A stretch of DNA of 64,000 bases from Parvibaculum sp002684405 (GTDB taxonomy: Bacteria; Pseudomonadota; Alphaproteobacteria; Parvibaculales; Parvibaculaceae), in contig OZ223205.1 of assembly GCA_965140395.1 (NCBI GenBank), positions 372,001 to 436,000 of the forward strand, written 5' to 3'. Shown one piece after another: positions 1 through 8,451 of the stretch. Position 1 is the stretch's first letter; each line of letters opens with the position of its first letter. The notes beneath the pieces were generated by a model, which was not told where the DNA came from, did no database searches, and was given only the letters and a program-made list of their open reading frames with translations. The position numbers and the translations under genes are program-made.

Positions 1-13
1 TTTATGAACCGCC

Positions 14-89
14 ATGCCCCGCTTCATGCGGGGCATCCACGTCTTCGCACATACCGAAAGTCGTGGATGGCCCGGACAAGCCGGGCCAT
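14..89. repeat. Palindromic intergenic repeat, three hairpins
   Basis: Three nested or adjacent inverted repeats lie downstream of leuB. ATGCCCCGC (14-22) pairs with GCGGGGCAT (28-36). ATCCACG (35-41) pairs with CGTGGAT (62-68). ATGGCCCGG (67-75) pairs with CCGGGCCAT (81-89). The arrangement resembles the REP-like palindromic elements common between genes in Hyphomicrobiales. It could also form the end of the leu transcript, but I see no T-run. Confidence 0.6.
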
Positions 90-132
90 GACGTCATTAG
101 ATTGTGGCCGATAACGGCCCTTGCAACAGACC

Positions 133-1239
133 TCAGCCGTTCAGCTTGTCGAGCGCCGCGAGGATCGCGTCGCCCATCTCGGTCGTGCCGACTTTCTTCA
201 TGCCGTCCTGCATGATGTCGCCGGTGCGCAGGCCGTCGGCCAGCACGGTATCCACGGCTTTCTCCAGCAGGTCGGCATCCGCGCCAAGCTCGAAGGTGTA
301 GCGCAGCGCCATCGCGAAGGAGAGGATGGACGCAATCGGGTTCGCAGCCCCCGTGCCCGCAATATCCGGCGCGGAGCCATGCACGGGTTCGTACATCGCG
401 CAGGCCTTGCCGTTCGCATCCTTCGCACCGAGCGAGGCGGAGGGCAGCATGCCGAGCGAGCCGGTGAGCATGGACGCGATATCGGACAGCACGTCGCCGA
501 AAAGATTGTCGGTCACGATGACGTCGAACTGCTTCGGATTACGCACGAGCTGCATGGCGCAATTATCCGCCAGCATGTTTTCGAGCGTCACGTCGGAGAA
601 CTTCTCCTTGTGCAGCTTCGCAACCTCTTCATACCAGAGCACGCCCGACTTCATGACATTGCGCTTCTCGACCGACATGACGCGATTGTCGCGCTTGCGG
701 GCAAGATCGAACGCGACTTCCGCGATACGGCGGATTTCGCCCGTCGTATAGACCTGCGTATCGACGCCGCGCCGTTCGCCATTGCCGAGATCGGTGATTT
801 CCTTCGGCTCGCCGAAATAGACGCCGCCGGTCAGCTCGCGCACGATCATGATGTCGAGACCTTCGACGATCTCGCGCTTCAGCGACGAGGCATCGGCAAG
901 TGCGGAGAAGCAGAGCGCCGGCCGCAGATTGGCGAAAAGTTCGAGATCCTTGCGAAGACGCAGCAGCCCCGCTTCCGGACGCCCTTCATAGGGAACGTTA
1001 TCCCATTTGGGGCCGCCCACCGCGCCGAGCAGCACGGCATCCGCCGCTTTCGCCTTTTCGACCGTCTCGTCCGTCACCGCTACGCCATGCGCATCATAGC
1101 AGCAGCCGCCGACAAGCTCGTTCTCGATGTCGGCATCGAAACCGCGCTTGTCGTTGTACCAGGCGATGACGCGCTCGACTTCGCCCATCACTTCCGGGCC
1201 GATACCGTCACCGGCGACGATCAGGATATTCTTGCTCAT
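133..1239 (-). CDS. leuB: 3-isopropylmalate dehydrogenase
   Basis: LeuB oxidises and decarboxylates (2R,3S)-3-isopropylmalate to 2-oxoisocaproate with NAD+ in cytosolic leucine biosynthesis. The 368-residue protein has the normal family length. It opens with the nucleotide-binding GDGIGPEV motif near residue 10 and ends with the typical C-terminal helix. The substrate-binding arginines of the family lie in the region with LRLRKDLELFANLRP, around residues 93-107. It is the last gene of leuC-leuD-leuB, 48 bases after leuD, with the three enzymes in pathway order. The start is ATG; I see no strong Shine-Dalgarno sequence. Identification is secure. Confidence 0.96.
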   Translation of the reverse strand: MSKNILIVAGDGIGPEVMGEVERVIAWYNDKRGFDADIENELVGGCCYDAHGVAVTDETVEKAKAADAVLLGAVGGPKWDNVPYEGRPEAGLLRLRKDLELFANLRPALCFSALADASSLKREIVEGLDIMIVRELTGGVYFGEPKEITDLGNGERRGVDTQVYTTGEIRRIAEVAFDLARKRDNRVMSVEKRNVMKSGVLWYEEVAKLHKEKFSDVTLENMLADNCAMQLVRNPKQFDVIVTDNLFGDVLSDIASMLTGSLGMLPSASLGAKDANGKACAMYEPVHGSAPDIAGTGAANPIASILSFAMALRYTFELGADADLLEKAVDTVLADGLRTGDIMQDGMKKVGTTEMGDAILAALDKLNG

Positions 1240-1287
1240 ACTCGGTCTTTCGTTTTCTTGTCGTGGTGCGGACGATGCTCGGCAGGA

Positions 1288-1893
1288 TCAGACCCAGGGC
1301 TGGACTTCTTTCTGCTTCGTCTCGTAATCGGCGATCTCGTCTTCCTTCTGAAGCGTCAGGCCGACATCGTCGAGACCTTCCATCAGACAATGCTTGCGGA
1401 AGGGATCGACGTCGAACTTAATGACGCCGCCATCCGGCCCGCGAATTTCCTGCGCTTCGAGATCGATGGTGACGACCGCGTTGGACCCGCGCTCGGCATC
1501 GTCCATCAGCTTGTCGACTTCTTCCTGCGGCAACACGATCGGCAGAATGCCGTTCTTGAAGCAGTTGTTATAAAAAATGTCGGCAAAGCTCGGCGCGATG
1601 ATGCAGCGGATACCGAAATCCAGAAGCGCCCAGGGCGCATGTTCGCGCGACGAGCCGCAGCCGAAATTGTCGCCGGTCACGAGGATCTGCGCATTCCGGT
1701 AGGCCGGCTTGTTCAGCACGAAGTCCGGGATTTCCTTCTTGTCGTCGTCATAGCGCATTTCGTCGAACAGGTTCTTGCCGAGCCCGGTGCGCTTGATCGT
1801 CTTCAGGAACTGCTTGGGGATGATCATGTCGGTATCGACATTAATCATGTCCAAGGGCGCCGCGACGCCTTCCAGTTTGGTGAATTTTTCCAT
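1288..1893 (-). CDS. leuD: 3-isopropylmalate dehydratase, small subunit
   Basis: LeuD is the swivelling small subunit that pairs with LeuC to isomerise 2- to 3-isopropylmalate. I start it at the ATG at 1893, giving 201 residues beginning MEKFTKLEGVAAPLD, the usual length and N-terminus. The open frame continues upstream only as a shadow of leuC. The motif GDNFGCGSSREHAPWAL, with the substrate-contacting GSSREH segment, lies near residues 68-84. The gene begins 20 bases after the leuC stop, so the two subunits are very likely co-translated. Confidence 0.95.
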   Translation of the reverse strand: MEKFTKLEGVAAPLDMINVDTDMIIPKQFLKTIKRTGLGKNLFDEMRYDDDKKEIPDFVLNKPAYRNAQILVTGDNFGCGSSREHAPWALLDFGIRCIIAPSFADIFYNNCFKNGILPIVLPQEEVDKLMDDAERGSNAVVTIDLEAQEIRGPDGGVIKFDVDPFRKHCLMEGLDDVGLTLQKEDEIADYETKQKEVQPWV

Positions 1894-1913
1894 CTTCTGC
1901 TGTTCCCGTTCAA

Positions 1914-3332
1914 TCAGTCGAAATCGCGCACATCGACGAAGTGGCCGGCGATCGCCGCCGCCGCCGCCATGGCGGGCGAGACGAGATGCGTGCGCCCGCC
2001 GCGGCCCTGACGGCCTTCGAAGTTGCGGTTGGAGGTGGAGGCGCAACGCTCGCCCGGCTCCAGCTTGTCGGCATTCATCGCCAGGCACATGGAGCAGCCC
2101 GGCTCGCGCCACTCAAAACCCGCTTCGATGAAGATCTTGTCGAGACCTTCCTTCTCCGCCTGCTCCTTCACGAGACCCGAGCCCGGCACCACCATCGCGC
2201 TGACGGTGGAGGCGACCTTCCGCCCCTTGTCCAGCGCCTTCTGGGCGATGACCGCCGCGGCGCGCAAATCTTCGATGCGGCCATTGGTGCACGACCCGAT
2301 AAAGGCGCGGTCGATCTTGACCTCCGTCATCGGCGTGCCTGCCGTGAGGCCCATATAGTCCAGCGAACGCTGCATGGCGCGCGCGCGATGCTCGTCCGGC
2401 TGGCTCTTGGGATCCGGCACGACATCGGTGATCTTCACCACGTCCTGAGGCGAGGTGCCCCAGGTGACGAGCGGCGGCAGATCGGCGATGTCGATGGTGA
2501 TTTCCTTGTCGAACACCGCGCCTTCGTCGCTCGGCAGCGTCTTCCAGTACTCGACCGCCATCTCCCACGCCTTGCCCTTGGGCGCGCGCGGGCGGCCTTC
2601 CAGATAGGCATAGGTCTTTTCGTCCGGCGCGATGAGGCCGGCGCGTGCGCCGCCTTCGATCGTCATGTTGCAGACGGTCATGCGGCCTTCCATGGAAAGG
2701 TCGCGGATCGCCTCGCCCGCGAACTCGATCACATAACCGGTGCCGCCCGCCGTGCCGATCTCGCCGATGATCGCCAGCACGATGTCCTTCGCCGTAAAGC
2801 CCTCAGGCGCCTTGCCCACCACATTGATGCGCATGTTCTTGGCCTTGGACTGGATCAGCGTCTGGGTCGCGAGCACATGCTCGACCTCCGACGTGCCGAT
2901 GCCATGCGCCAGCGCGCCGAAGGCGCCATGCGTGGAGGTGTGGCTGTCGCCGCAAACGATGGTCGTGCCCGGCAGCGTGAAACCCTGTTCCGGCCCGACG
3001 ATATGCACGATGCCCTGGCGGATATCGGACATTTCCAGATATTCGACGCCGAAATCCTTGGCATTGTGTTCCAGCGTCTCGACCTGGAGCTTCGATTCCG
3101 GATCAGAAATGCCATGCGCCCGGTCGGTGGTCGGCACGTTGTGATCAGCAACTGCCAGCGTGCGCTCGGGGCGGTGCACCTGACGATGCGCCATACGCAG
3201 GCCTTCGAACGCCTGCGGGCTGGTGACTTCATGCACCAGATGCCGGTCGATATAGAGCAGGCAGGTTCCATCCTTCTGCTCTTCCACCAGATGGGCATCC
3301 CAGATCTTGTCGTACATGGTGCGGGGCGCCAT
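1914..3332 (-). CDS. leuC: 3-isopropylmalate dehydratase, large subunit
   Basis: LeuC is the [4Fe-4S] catalytic subunit of isopropylmalate isomerase. The 472 residues match the family. The three cluster cysteines are visible: C348 in GSCTNGR, and C413 and C416 in PGCSMCLAMN. HTSTHGAFGA near residues 131-140 and the ETLEHN region are also typical. It is the first gene of leuCDB, separated from rplS upstream by 177 bases that contain the rplS terminator, so leuCDB probably has its own promoter just upstream. I did not find a leader peptide or attenuator. Confidence 0.96.
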   Translation of the reverse strand: MAPRTMYDKIWDAHLVEEQKDGTCLLYIDRHLVHEVTSPQAFEGLRMAHRQVHRPERTLAVADHNVPTTDRAHGISDPESKLQVETLEHNAKDFGVEYLEMSDIRQGIVHIVGPEQGFTLPGTTIVCGDSHTSTHGAFGALAHGIGTSEVEHVLATQTLIQSKAKNMRINVVGKAPEGFTAKDIVLAIIGEIGTAGGTGYVIEFAGEAIRDLSMEGRMTVCNMTIEGGARAGLIAPDEKTYAYLEGRPRAPKGKAWEMAVEYWKTLPSDEGAVFDKEITIDIADLPPLVTWGTSPQDVVKITDVVPDPKSQPDEHRARAMQRSLDYMGLTAGTPMTEVKIDRAFIGSCTNGRIEDLRAAAVIAQKALDKGRKVASTVSAMVVPGSGLVKEQAEKEGLDKIFIEAGFEWREPGCSMCLAMNADKLEPGERCASTSNRNFEGRQGRGGRTHLVSPAMAAAAAIAGHFVDVRDFD

Positions 3333-3432
3333 GGCTCCAATCCTCTCTGTCGTCTCCGGCGCCGTTTACTTACGCGCCGTTATTTTCAAAGGCATGTCGG
3401 AATGCGCTGGATATGGGACGCACTCCGGAACG

Positions 3433-3473
3433 AAAAAAGCGGGCCCGGGCGCTCCGGCGCCCTGCCCGCTTTT
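3433..3473 (-). terminator. Rho-independent terminator after rplS
   Basis: On the minus strand GCCCGCTTTT (3464-3473, plus sense) pairs with AAAAAAGCGGGC (3433-3444) around a GC-rich loop that can pair further. The transcript ends in a run of six U. It separates the ffh/ribosomal operon from leuCDB. Confidence 0.75.
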
Positions 3474-3509
3474 CGAAGATGGTTTTCTGCTCTGTGAGAG
3501 CGGCCGAAA

Positions 3510-3905
3510 TCAGGCGGCGCCGTTCTTGTCTTCGCGACGGGCTTTATGGTCCTGTTTCTCGGTAATTCGGGCTGCCTTGCCGCGCAGGCCACGCAGGTAA
3601 TAGAGCTTCGCACGACGGACGCGGCCGCGGCGCAGCACCTTGATCGAGGCGACAAGCGGGCTGTAGACCGGGAAGACGCGTTCCACGCCTTCGCCGTAGG
3701 AAATCTTGCGGACGGTGAAGTTTTCCTGCAGGCCCGAGCCGGAACGCGCAATGCACACGCCCTCGAATGCCTGAAGGCGCTCGCGCGAGCCTTCCACCAC
3801 CTTCACATTGACCTGCAGCGTGTCGCCCGGCGCGAATTCCGGGACGTCCTTGGTCGCTGCCAGCGATGCCATCTGCTCCTGCTCGAGCTGCTGGATGATA
3901 TTCAT
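3510..3905 (-). CDS. rplS: 50S ribosomal protein L19
   Basis: L19 sits at the interface of the ribosomal subunits. The 131 residues start MNIIQQLEQEQM at the ATG at 3905, matching family N-termini; the upstream in-frame extension is not conserved-looking. Recognisable segments are FAPGDTLQVNVKV, EGVCIARSGSGLQENFTVRK and the C-terminal RRAKLYYLRGLRGKAARI. The C-terminus carries a short basic extension. It is the last gene of rpsP-rimM-trmD-rplS, 69 bases after trmD, and is followed by a clear terminator. Confidence 0.96.
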   Translation of the reverse strand: MNIIQQLEQEQMASLAATKDVPEFAPGDTLQVNVKVVEGSRERLQAFEGVCIARSGSGLQENFTVRKISYGEGVERVFPVYSPLVASIKVLRRGRVRRAKLYYLRGLRGKAARITEKQDHKARREDKNGAA

Positions 3906-3974
3906 AACGATCAACCTCGAATGTGAAGGCCTTCCGGGCAAAATGCCTCCGGAAGCGCGGTTCACTATCACGTT

Positions 3975-4727
3975 TTAATCCGTATGGCGACCACCTTTGG
4001 GCGATTCCGTGAGGAATTTTTCCCAAAGGTCCGGCCGCCGCGTTCTTGTCAGCTCCTCGGCCCGCTCTCTGCGCCATGCGTTAACCTTTGCATGGTCGCC
4101 GGAGGTCAGAACCGCCGGAATTTCCCGTCCTTCGAAAACCGCAGGCCGGGTGTAGTGCGGGTATTCAAGCAACCCGCTCTCGAAACTCTCGTCCTCGCCC
4201 GAAAGCCCGCTGCCCATCACGCCGGGCAGCAGCCTTACACAGGCATCGATCAGCGCCATCGCGGCCGGTTCGCCGCCGGAGAGCACGAAATCCCCGAGGC
4301 TTACCTCTTCCATGGACCGCGCCTCGATCACGCGCTGGTCCACCCCTTCGAAACGCCCGCACAGAAGCGTTACACCGGGCCCGGCGGCCAGCTCCCGGAC
4401 CCGTTTCTGGGTCAGCGGCTTACCCCGAGGGCTCAAATAAATCAAGGGCTTGGCGCTATCCGGCCGATGCACCGCATCCACCGCCGCCGCCACCACGTCG
4501 GCCCGCATCACCATGCCCGGACCGCCGCCTGCCGGCGTATCGTCAACGCTGCGGTGTTTATCGCTCGCGAACCCGCGAATGTCCACAGCCCTGAGCCGCC
4601 ATGTGCCCTCTTCGAGCGCCCGTCCCGCCAGCGAAATGCCGAGCGGGCCGGGAAACATGGACGGAAAGAGGGTCAGCACGTCGGCTTCCCATACTCTCTC
4701 CGGATCGGGGGCGCCGGCCTTATTCAT
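3975..4727 (-). CDS. trmD: tRNA (guanine-N1)-methyltransferase
   Basis: TrmD methylates G37 of tRNAs with S-adenosylmethionine, which prevents +1 frameshifting. The protein has the SPOUT fold, with DDTPAGGGPGMVM near residues 62-75 and the knot segment LSGGEPAAMALIDA. I start it at the ATG at 4727 (MNKAGAPDPERVW, 250 residues). This start lies inside the end of rimM: the last codons of rimM read ATGAATAA, so the genes overlap by 8 bases and are probably translationally coupled. An ATG nine codons upstream is possible but would overlap rimM more. Confidence 0.94.
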   Translation of the reverse strand: MNKAGAPDPERVWEADVLTLFPSMFPGPLGISLAGRALEEGTWRLRAVDIRGFASDKHRSVDDTPAGGGPGMVMRADVVAAAVDAVHRPDSAKPLIYLSPRGKPLTQKRVRELAAGPGVTLLCGRFEGVDQRVIEARSMEEVSLGDFVLSGGEPAAMALIDACVRLLPGVMGSGLSGEDESFESGLLEYPHYTRPAVFEGREIPAVLTSGDHAKVNAWRRERAEELTRTRRPDLWEKFLTESPKGGRHTD

Positions 4728-5265
4728 CCGCCGCCTCCTCATCTTCTTCGCCAAAAGTGCCGATCGGCGGGTCGATCACGATCTTCCCGCCTTCGATATC
4801 CACTTCCGGCGCATTTTCCGCCGTGAAGGGCATCAGCACCGTGGCGCCGCCGCCTTCCGGCGAGATTTCCAGCAGGTCGCCCGCGCCGAAATTCTGGACG
4901 GCCGCGACCTTGCCGTAACGGGTCCCGTCGGCACCGATGGCGGCCAGACCGACTAGGTCGGCGTAATACCAGCCTTCCTCGTCCTCATCCGGCTCGGGCA
5001 GGCGCTCCCGGGACACATAAAGCTCCGTGCCCCTGAGCGCCTCGGCCTCGTCGCGGTCGGTGACGCCCTCAAGCGCGCACAGGGCAAGGCCCTTGGCGAC
5101 GCCTTTGAAGTCGATCCCGAAGCTGCGGCCGCCGTCCTTCGTCTCCACCGGCCCATAGGCGGCAACGCCGTCGGGCGCCTCGGTGAAGAATTTCACCCGG
5201 ACCTGGCCGCGCACGCCATGCGCGCCGGCGATGACGCCGAGACAGACTCTCTTGTCCGTGCTCAT
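4720..5265 (-). CDS. rimM: Ribosome maturation factor
   Basis: RimM binds S19 and assists maturation of the 30S head. The 181 residues contain the N-terminal RimM barrel (VCLGVIAGAHGVRGQVRVK, residues 6-24) and a C-terminal PRC-barrel (YADLVGLAAIGADGTRYGKV). The tail is acidic (EEDEEAADE). It lies 36 bases after rpsP and overlaps trmD by 8 bases, in the conserved rpsP-rimM-trmD-rplS order. The start is an ATG. Confidence 0.95.
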   Translation of the reverse strand: MSTDKRVCLGVIAGAHGVRGQVRVKFFTEAPDGVAAYGPVETKDGGRSFGIDFKGVAKGLALCALEGVTDRDEAEALRGTELYVSRERLPEPDEDEEGWYYADLVGLAAIGADGTRYGKVAAVQNFGAGDLLEISPEGGGATVLMPFTAENAPEVDIEGGKIVIDPPIGTFGEEDEEAADE

Positions 5266-5301
5266 AAGGCGATCTCCGCGCGGCGCTCACATGGCACGAG
5301 A

Positions 5302-5718
5302 TCAGGCCTCGGCCTGCTCTTCGCCGGCGGCTTCTTCCGCGGGAGCCTCTTCGGCCGGGGCCGCCTCGGCGGCAGCCGCTTCCTCGGCCGCCATACGGGC
5401 AGCTTCGAGGCGTTCCTGCGCCTTCGCCTTCGGCTTGGCCTTCTCCGGATTGTTGCTCGGCTTGCGGTTCCACAGGCCGGCATCCGTCAGGAAGCGCGCG
5501 ACGCGATCCGTCGGCAGAGCGCCATTGTCGAGCCAGTGCTTGGCGCGCTCGGTGTCGAGCACGACGCGCTGATCGCCGTCCTTGGGGAGCATCGGATTGT
5601 AGGTGCCGAGCTTCTCGATGAAGCGGCCATCGCGCGGGAACCGGGTGTCGGCCACGACGATACGGTAGATGGGGCGCTTCTTGGTGCCGCCACGGGAAAG
5701 CCTGATCTTGAGTGCCAT
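5302..5718 (-). CDS. rpsP: 30S ribosomal protein S16 with acidic tail
   Basis: S16 is an early-assembly protein of the 30S subunit. The first 80 residues are canonical (MALKIRLSRGGTKKRPIYRI, then ERAKHWLDNGALPTDRVARF). The protein is 138 residues, well beyond the bacterial core of about 80. The extension first has a Lys-rich stretch and then an Ala/Glu-rich tail of about 30 residues (EEAPAEEAAGEEQAEA). Such tails occur on alphaproteobacterial S16; I know of no assigned function. It is first in the ribosomal part of the operon, 105 bases after ffh. Confidence 0.95.
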   Translation of the reverse strand: MALKIRLSRGGTKKRPIYRIVVADTRFPRDGRFIEKLGTYNPMLPKDGDQRVVLDTERAKHWLDNGALPTDRVARFLTDAGLWNRKPSNNPEKAKPKAKAQERLEAARMAAEEAAAAEAAPAEEAPAEEAAGEEQAEA

Positions 5719-5823
5719 ATGTCTACTTCCTTCGTTAAACCTTGCCGCCGCTTTATTGACCTTGCGGCGGATAACCTGTTGATCCTGAAAGGCCCGATAT
5801 GCGCGGGCCCGAAACGCGAAATT

Positions 5824-7386
5824 CTATTTGCGCCGCTTTTTCTTGGGGCTCTTGGTCGCCTTGCGCCCACCGCCCGGTGCACCGAAACCGCCGCCCGGAA
5901 GGCCGGGAAGACCGCCAGGCATGCCGCCGCCCATGCCACCGGGAAGCCCCGGCAGACCGCCGCCGGGCGCGCCGCCACCCTGATCCATGAGCTTTTTCAT
6001 CGCTTCCGGATCCTGCGCAGCTTCCGGCGGAAGCTCGGGCATACCGCCACCGCCGCCGAACAGCTTGCCCATCATGCCGCCGCCTTTCTGCTTGCCCATC
6101 TGCTTCATCAGATCGGCCATCTGGCGGTGCATTTTCAAAAGCTTGTTGATTTCCGAAACATCCGTGCCCGAGCCCTTCGCCACACGCTTCTTGCGGCTGG
6201 CGTTGAGAAGCTTGGGATTGCGGCGCTCCGCCTTGGTCATGGAGGAGATGATCGCGCCCTGACGCTTGAACACGCCGTCGTCCATATTGGCGCCGGCCAT
6301 CTGCTTGGAGCTGAGGCCCGGGAGCATGCCCAGCACGCCCTTGATGCCGCCCATGCGGCCCATCTGCTTGAGCTGCTCGGCCATGTCGTCCAGGTCGAAC
6401 TGACCCTTCCGCATCTTCTCGGCGATCTTGTTCGCCTTGTCGGCGTCGATCGTCTCGGCGGCCTTTTCCACCAGCGACACGACGTCGCCCATGCCGAGAA
6501 TGCGGCCCGCCACGCGGTCGGCCTTGAAATCCTCGATGGCGTCGAGCTTTTCGCCCGTGCCCAGCACCTTGATCGGCACACCCGTGACGGCGCGCATGGA
6601 AAGCGCCGCGCCGCCGCGCCCGTCGCCGTCGACGCGAGTGAGGACGATGCCGGTCACGCCGATCCGGTCCTTGAAGTTCTCCGCCACATTGACCGCGTCC
6701 TGACCGGTCAGGCTGTCGGCGACGAGCAGCGTTTCATGCGGATGGGTCGCGTCGCGCACCTGCGCGACCTCGGCCATCAGCTCTTCGTCGATATGGATAC
6801 GGCCCGCCGTATCGAGCATGACGACGTCATAGCCGCCGAGCCTGGCCGCCTCCATGGCGCGCTTGGCGATGGCGACCGGCTGCTGACCCTCGACGATGGG
6901 CAGCGTCGCCACCCCTGTCTGCTCGCCCAGCACTTTCAGCTGTTCCTGCGCGGCGGGGCGGCGCGTATCGAGCGAGGCCATCAGCACCTTGCGCTTGTCG
7001 CGCTCGGTCAGCCGTTTGGCGATCTTGCCGGTCGAGGTCGTCTTACCCGAGCCCTGCAGGCCCACCATCATGATGCAGACCGGCGGGGCGGCTGCGAGCG
7101 AGATCGAGCTGTCGGCCCCCTCGCCGCCCAGCATCTCCACCAGTTCGTCATGGACGATCTTGATGACCTGCTGGCCGGGCGTCACGGAGCGCAGCACGTC
7201 CGCGCCCACCGCGCGCGCCTTCACCTTGTCGATGAAGGAGCGGGCGACCGGCAGCGCCACATCGGCCTCCAGCAGAGCCCGGCGCACTTCGCGCATCGCC
7301 TCGTCGACATCCTTCTCGCTCAGCGAGCCGCGGCCCTTGAGTTTGGTGAAGACGTCGCCCAGACGGCCTGACAGGTTTTCGAACAT
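5824..7386 (-). CDS. ffh: Signal recognition particle protein
   Basis: Ffh is the SRP54 GTPase that, with SRP RNA, delivers nascent membrane proteins to FtsY. The 520-residue protein has the N domain, then the G domain with P-loop GLQGSGKTT (near residues 108-116), DTAGR (near 192-196) and TRVDGDGRGG, a conservative variant of TKLDGD. The Met-rich M domain follows (KMRKGQFDLDDMAEQLKQM). The C-terminus is an unusually long Gly/Pro/Met-rich low-complexity tail that ends in a basic patch (KSPKKKRRK). The Shine-Dalgarno AAAGGG precedes the ATG. The receptor gene ftsY is in the same window at 10592. Confidence 0.96.
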   Translation of the reverse strand: MFENLSGRLGDVFTKLKGRGSLSEKDVDEAMREVRRALLEADVALPVARSFIDKVKARAVGADVLRSVTPGQQVIKIVHDELVEMLGGEGADSSISLAAAPPVCIMMVGLQGSGKTTSTGKIAKRLTERDKRKVLMASLDTRRPAAQEQLKVLGEQTGVATLPIVEGQQPVAIAKRAMEAARLGGYDVVMLDTAGRIHIDEELMAEVAQVRDATHPHETLLVADSLTGQDAVNVAENFKDRIGVTGIVLTRVDGDGRGGAALSMRAVTGVPIKVLGTGEKLDAIEDFKADRVAGRILGMGDVVSLVEKAAETIDADKANKIAEKMRKGQFDLDDMAEQLKQMGRMGGIKGVLGMLPGLSSKQMAGANMDDGVFKRQGAIISSMTKAERRNPKLLNASRKKRVAKGSGTDVSEINKLLKMHRQMADLMKQMGKQKGGGMMGKLFGGGGGMPELPPEAAQDPEAMKKLMDQGGGAPGGGLPGLPGGMGGGMPGGLPGLPGGGFGAPGGGRKATKSPKKKRRK

Positions 7387-7656
7387 GGGGCCCTTTCAGC
7401 CTTCAAGTTCCGGTGGCACAAAGCAAAATCGCCTCCGCGAACGAATATCGTCGGCGGAGGGGGACCCCGGCAAAACGCCTGGGGCGGTCGGGAAAACGGC
7501 AATGTCCCGAAAAACGTGGGCGGAAACTAGGGTTTGGAGGCGATTAAGTCAAGTTTCAGAGCCCGGCTATCGCCTGCCGCGGATATTCGCTTGCCCTTAG
7601 TCGCGGTAGGGTCGATTTTACGCCCCCTCAACCACCCAACGGCAAGGAACACGGCT

Positions 7657-7881
7657 TTGACCGACGACGTCATCGTGCGCGACAGCAACGGCACGGAACT
7701 CAATGACGGGGATTCCGTCACCCTCATCAAGGATCTGAAGGTCAAAGGCACCTCCCAGACCCTCAAGCGCGGCACACTGGTGAAGAACATCCGCCTGACG
7801 GCCAATCCCGGCGAGGTCGATTGCAGCACCAAGCAGGTCAAGGGACTGGTGCTCAAGACCGAGTTTCTGAAGAAGGCCTGA
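7657..7881 (+). CDS. PhnA/YjdM-like domain protein, zinc ribbon absent
   Basis: I choose a TTG start at 7657, preceded by AAGGA at 7644-7648, giving 74 residues beginning MTDDVIVRDSNGTELNDGD. An in-frame upstream ATG at 7534 gives a poor-looking extension. The sequence matches the C-terminal domain of the PhnA/YjdM family, whose members are named after alkylphosphonate loci but lack a proven function: DGDSVTLIKDLKVKG, then KRGTLVKNIRL and VDCSTKQVKGLVLKTEFLKKA. The usual N-terminal Cys4 zinc ribbon is missing. It is divergent from ffh. The family call is firm; the function is unknown. Confidence 0.85.
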   Translation: MTDDVIVRDSNGTELNDGDSVTLIKDLKVKGTSQTLKRGTLVKNIRLTANPGEVDCSTKQVKGLVLKTEFLKKA

Positions 7882-7908
7882 GCCGCCCTTCCGCGACCAG
7901 AACCAGAA

Positions 7909-7934
7909 GGGCCCGGCGCTTACGCACCGGGCCC
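7909..7934. terminator. Hairpin between convergent genes, possible terminator
   Basis: GGGCCCGG (7909-7916) pairs perfectly with CCGGGCCC (7927-7934). It lies between the convergent PhnA-like gene and the H1-like gene. No T-run follows on either strand, so it is only a weak terminator candidate. Confidence 0.4.
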
Positions 7935-7958
7935 GCGTCGTCTCGTGGAACGGCCGGA

Positions 7959-8099
7959 TTACTTCTTCTTCGCGGCCTTCTTGGCGGCAGGCTTGGCAGC
8001 CGGAGCCACGGCGGCGGCTTTCTTCGCGGCGGGTTTGGCAGCCGGTTTCGCGGCCTTGGCCGCAGCGGGTTTGGAAGCCTTGGCAGTTTTCGTCGCCAT
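7959..8099 (-). CDS. Small histone-H1-like Lys/Ala-rich protein
   Basis: This 46-residue protein starts at the ATG at 8099 (MATKTAKASKPAAAKAAK) and consists almost only of Lys, Ala and Pro in KPAAKPAAKKAA-type repeats. Similar bacterial H1-like peptides bind DNA non-specifically and are thought to affect nucleoid condensation or transcription; here that is inferred from composition alone. An in-frame ATG three codons upstream (8108) is an alternative start. It is too short and biased for ordinary gene finding, but its composition is close to the tails of the MarR protein (15158) and aconitase (19760). It is transcribed away from dapF. Confidence 0.7.
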   Translation of the reverse strand: MATKTAKASKPAAAKAAKPAAKPAAKKAAAVAPAAKPAAKKAAKKK

Positions 8100-8451
8100 G
8101 TCGATCATCCATGCGGCCTTGTTGCGCATGGGTCCGTCACCGGAAATCTCCGGCCGGTACGAGCAAGCCCGGGCCGACCGCAAACCGATGCGGGCTCTCT
8201 CGACGGCCACGGAGGCATCCTTAGCCTTGTCTCGTGAATCACCTCCGGGCGACCCGACAAAAACTCTATGGAAGGTTTGAAATTCCGGCAAATGGAATCC
8301 GTCAGATAACGGAGGATCAGGAGCCCCACAGGAACGCCGGATGACTGCCCTGACCAGCCCGCCACCCTCTCCTCCGCCCGGTTCCGCCGAATCTTCATTC
8401 CACTGGCAATTTTGGGCCAAAAGCGCCATATATCCCCTCATTATGGCAGCC
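8100..8451. other. Intergenic stretch between the H1-like gene and dapF
   Basis: This 352-base divergent region should hold promoters and leaders for both genes. An in-frame upstream ATG for dapF at 8341 has an AGGA seven bases before it, so part of this stretch could be coding if dapF is longer than I call it. I see no repeat, RNA gene or other convincing ORF. Confidence 0.5.

Noticed and set aside
121..2010. A 629-codon plus-strand frame over leuB and leuD
   Set aside because: It is antisense to two unmistakable leucine genes; the composition (His/Arg/Asp-rich) is typical of a shadow frame.
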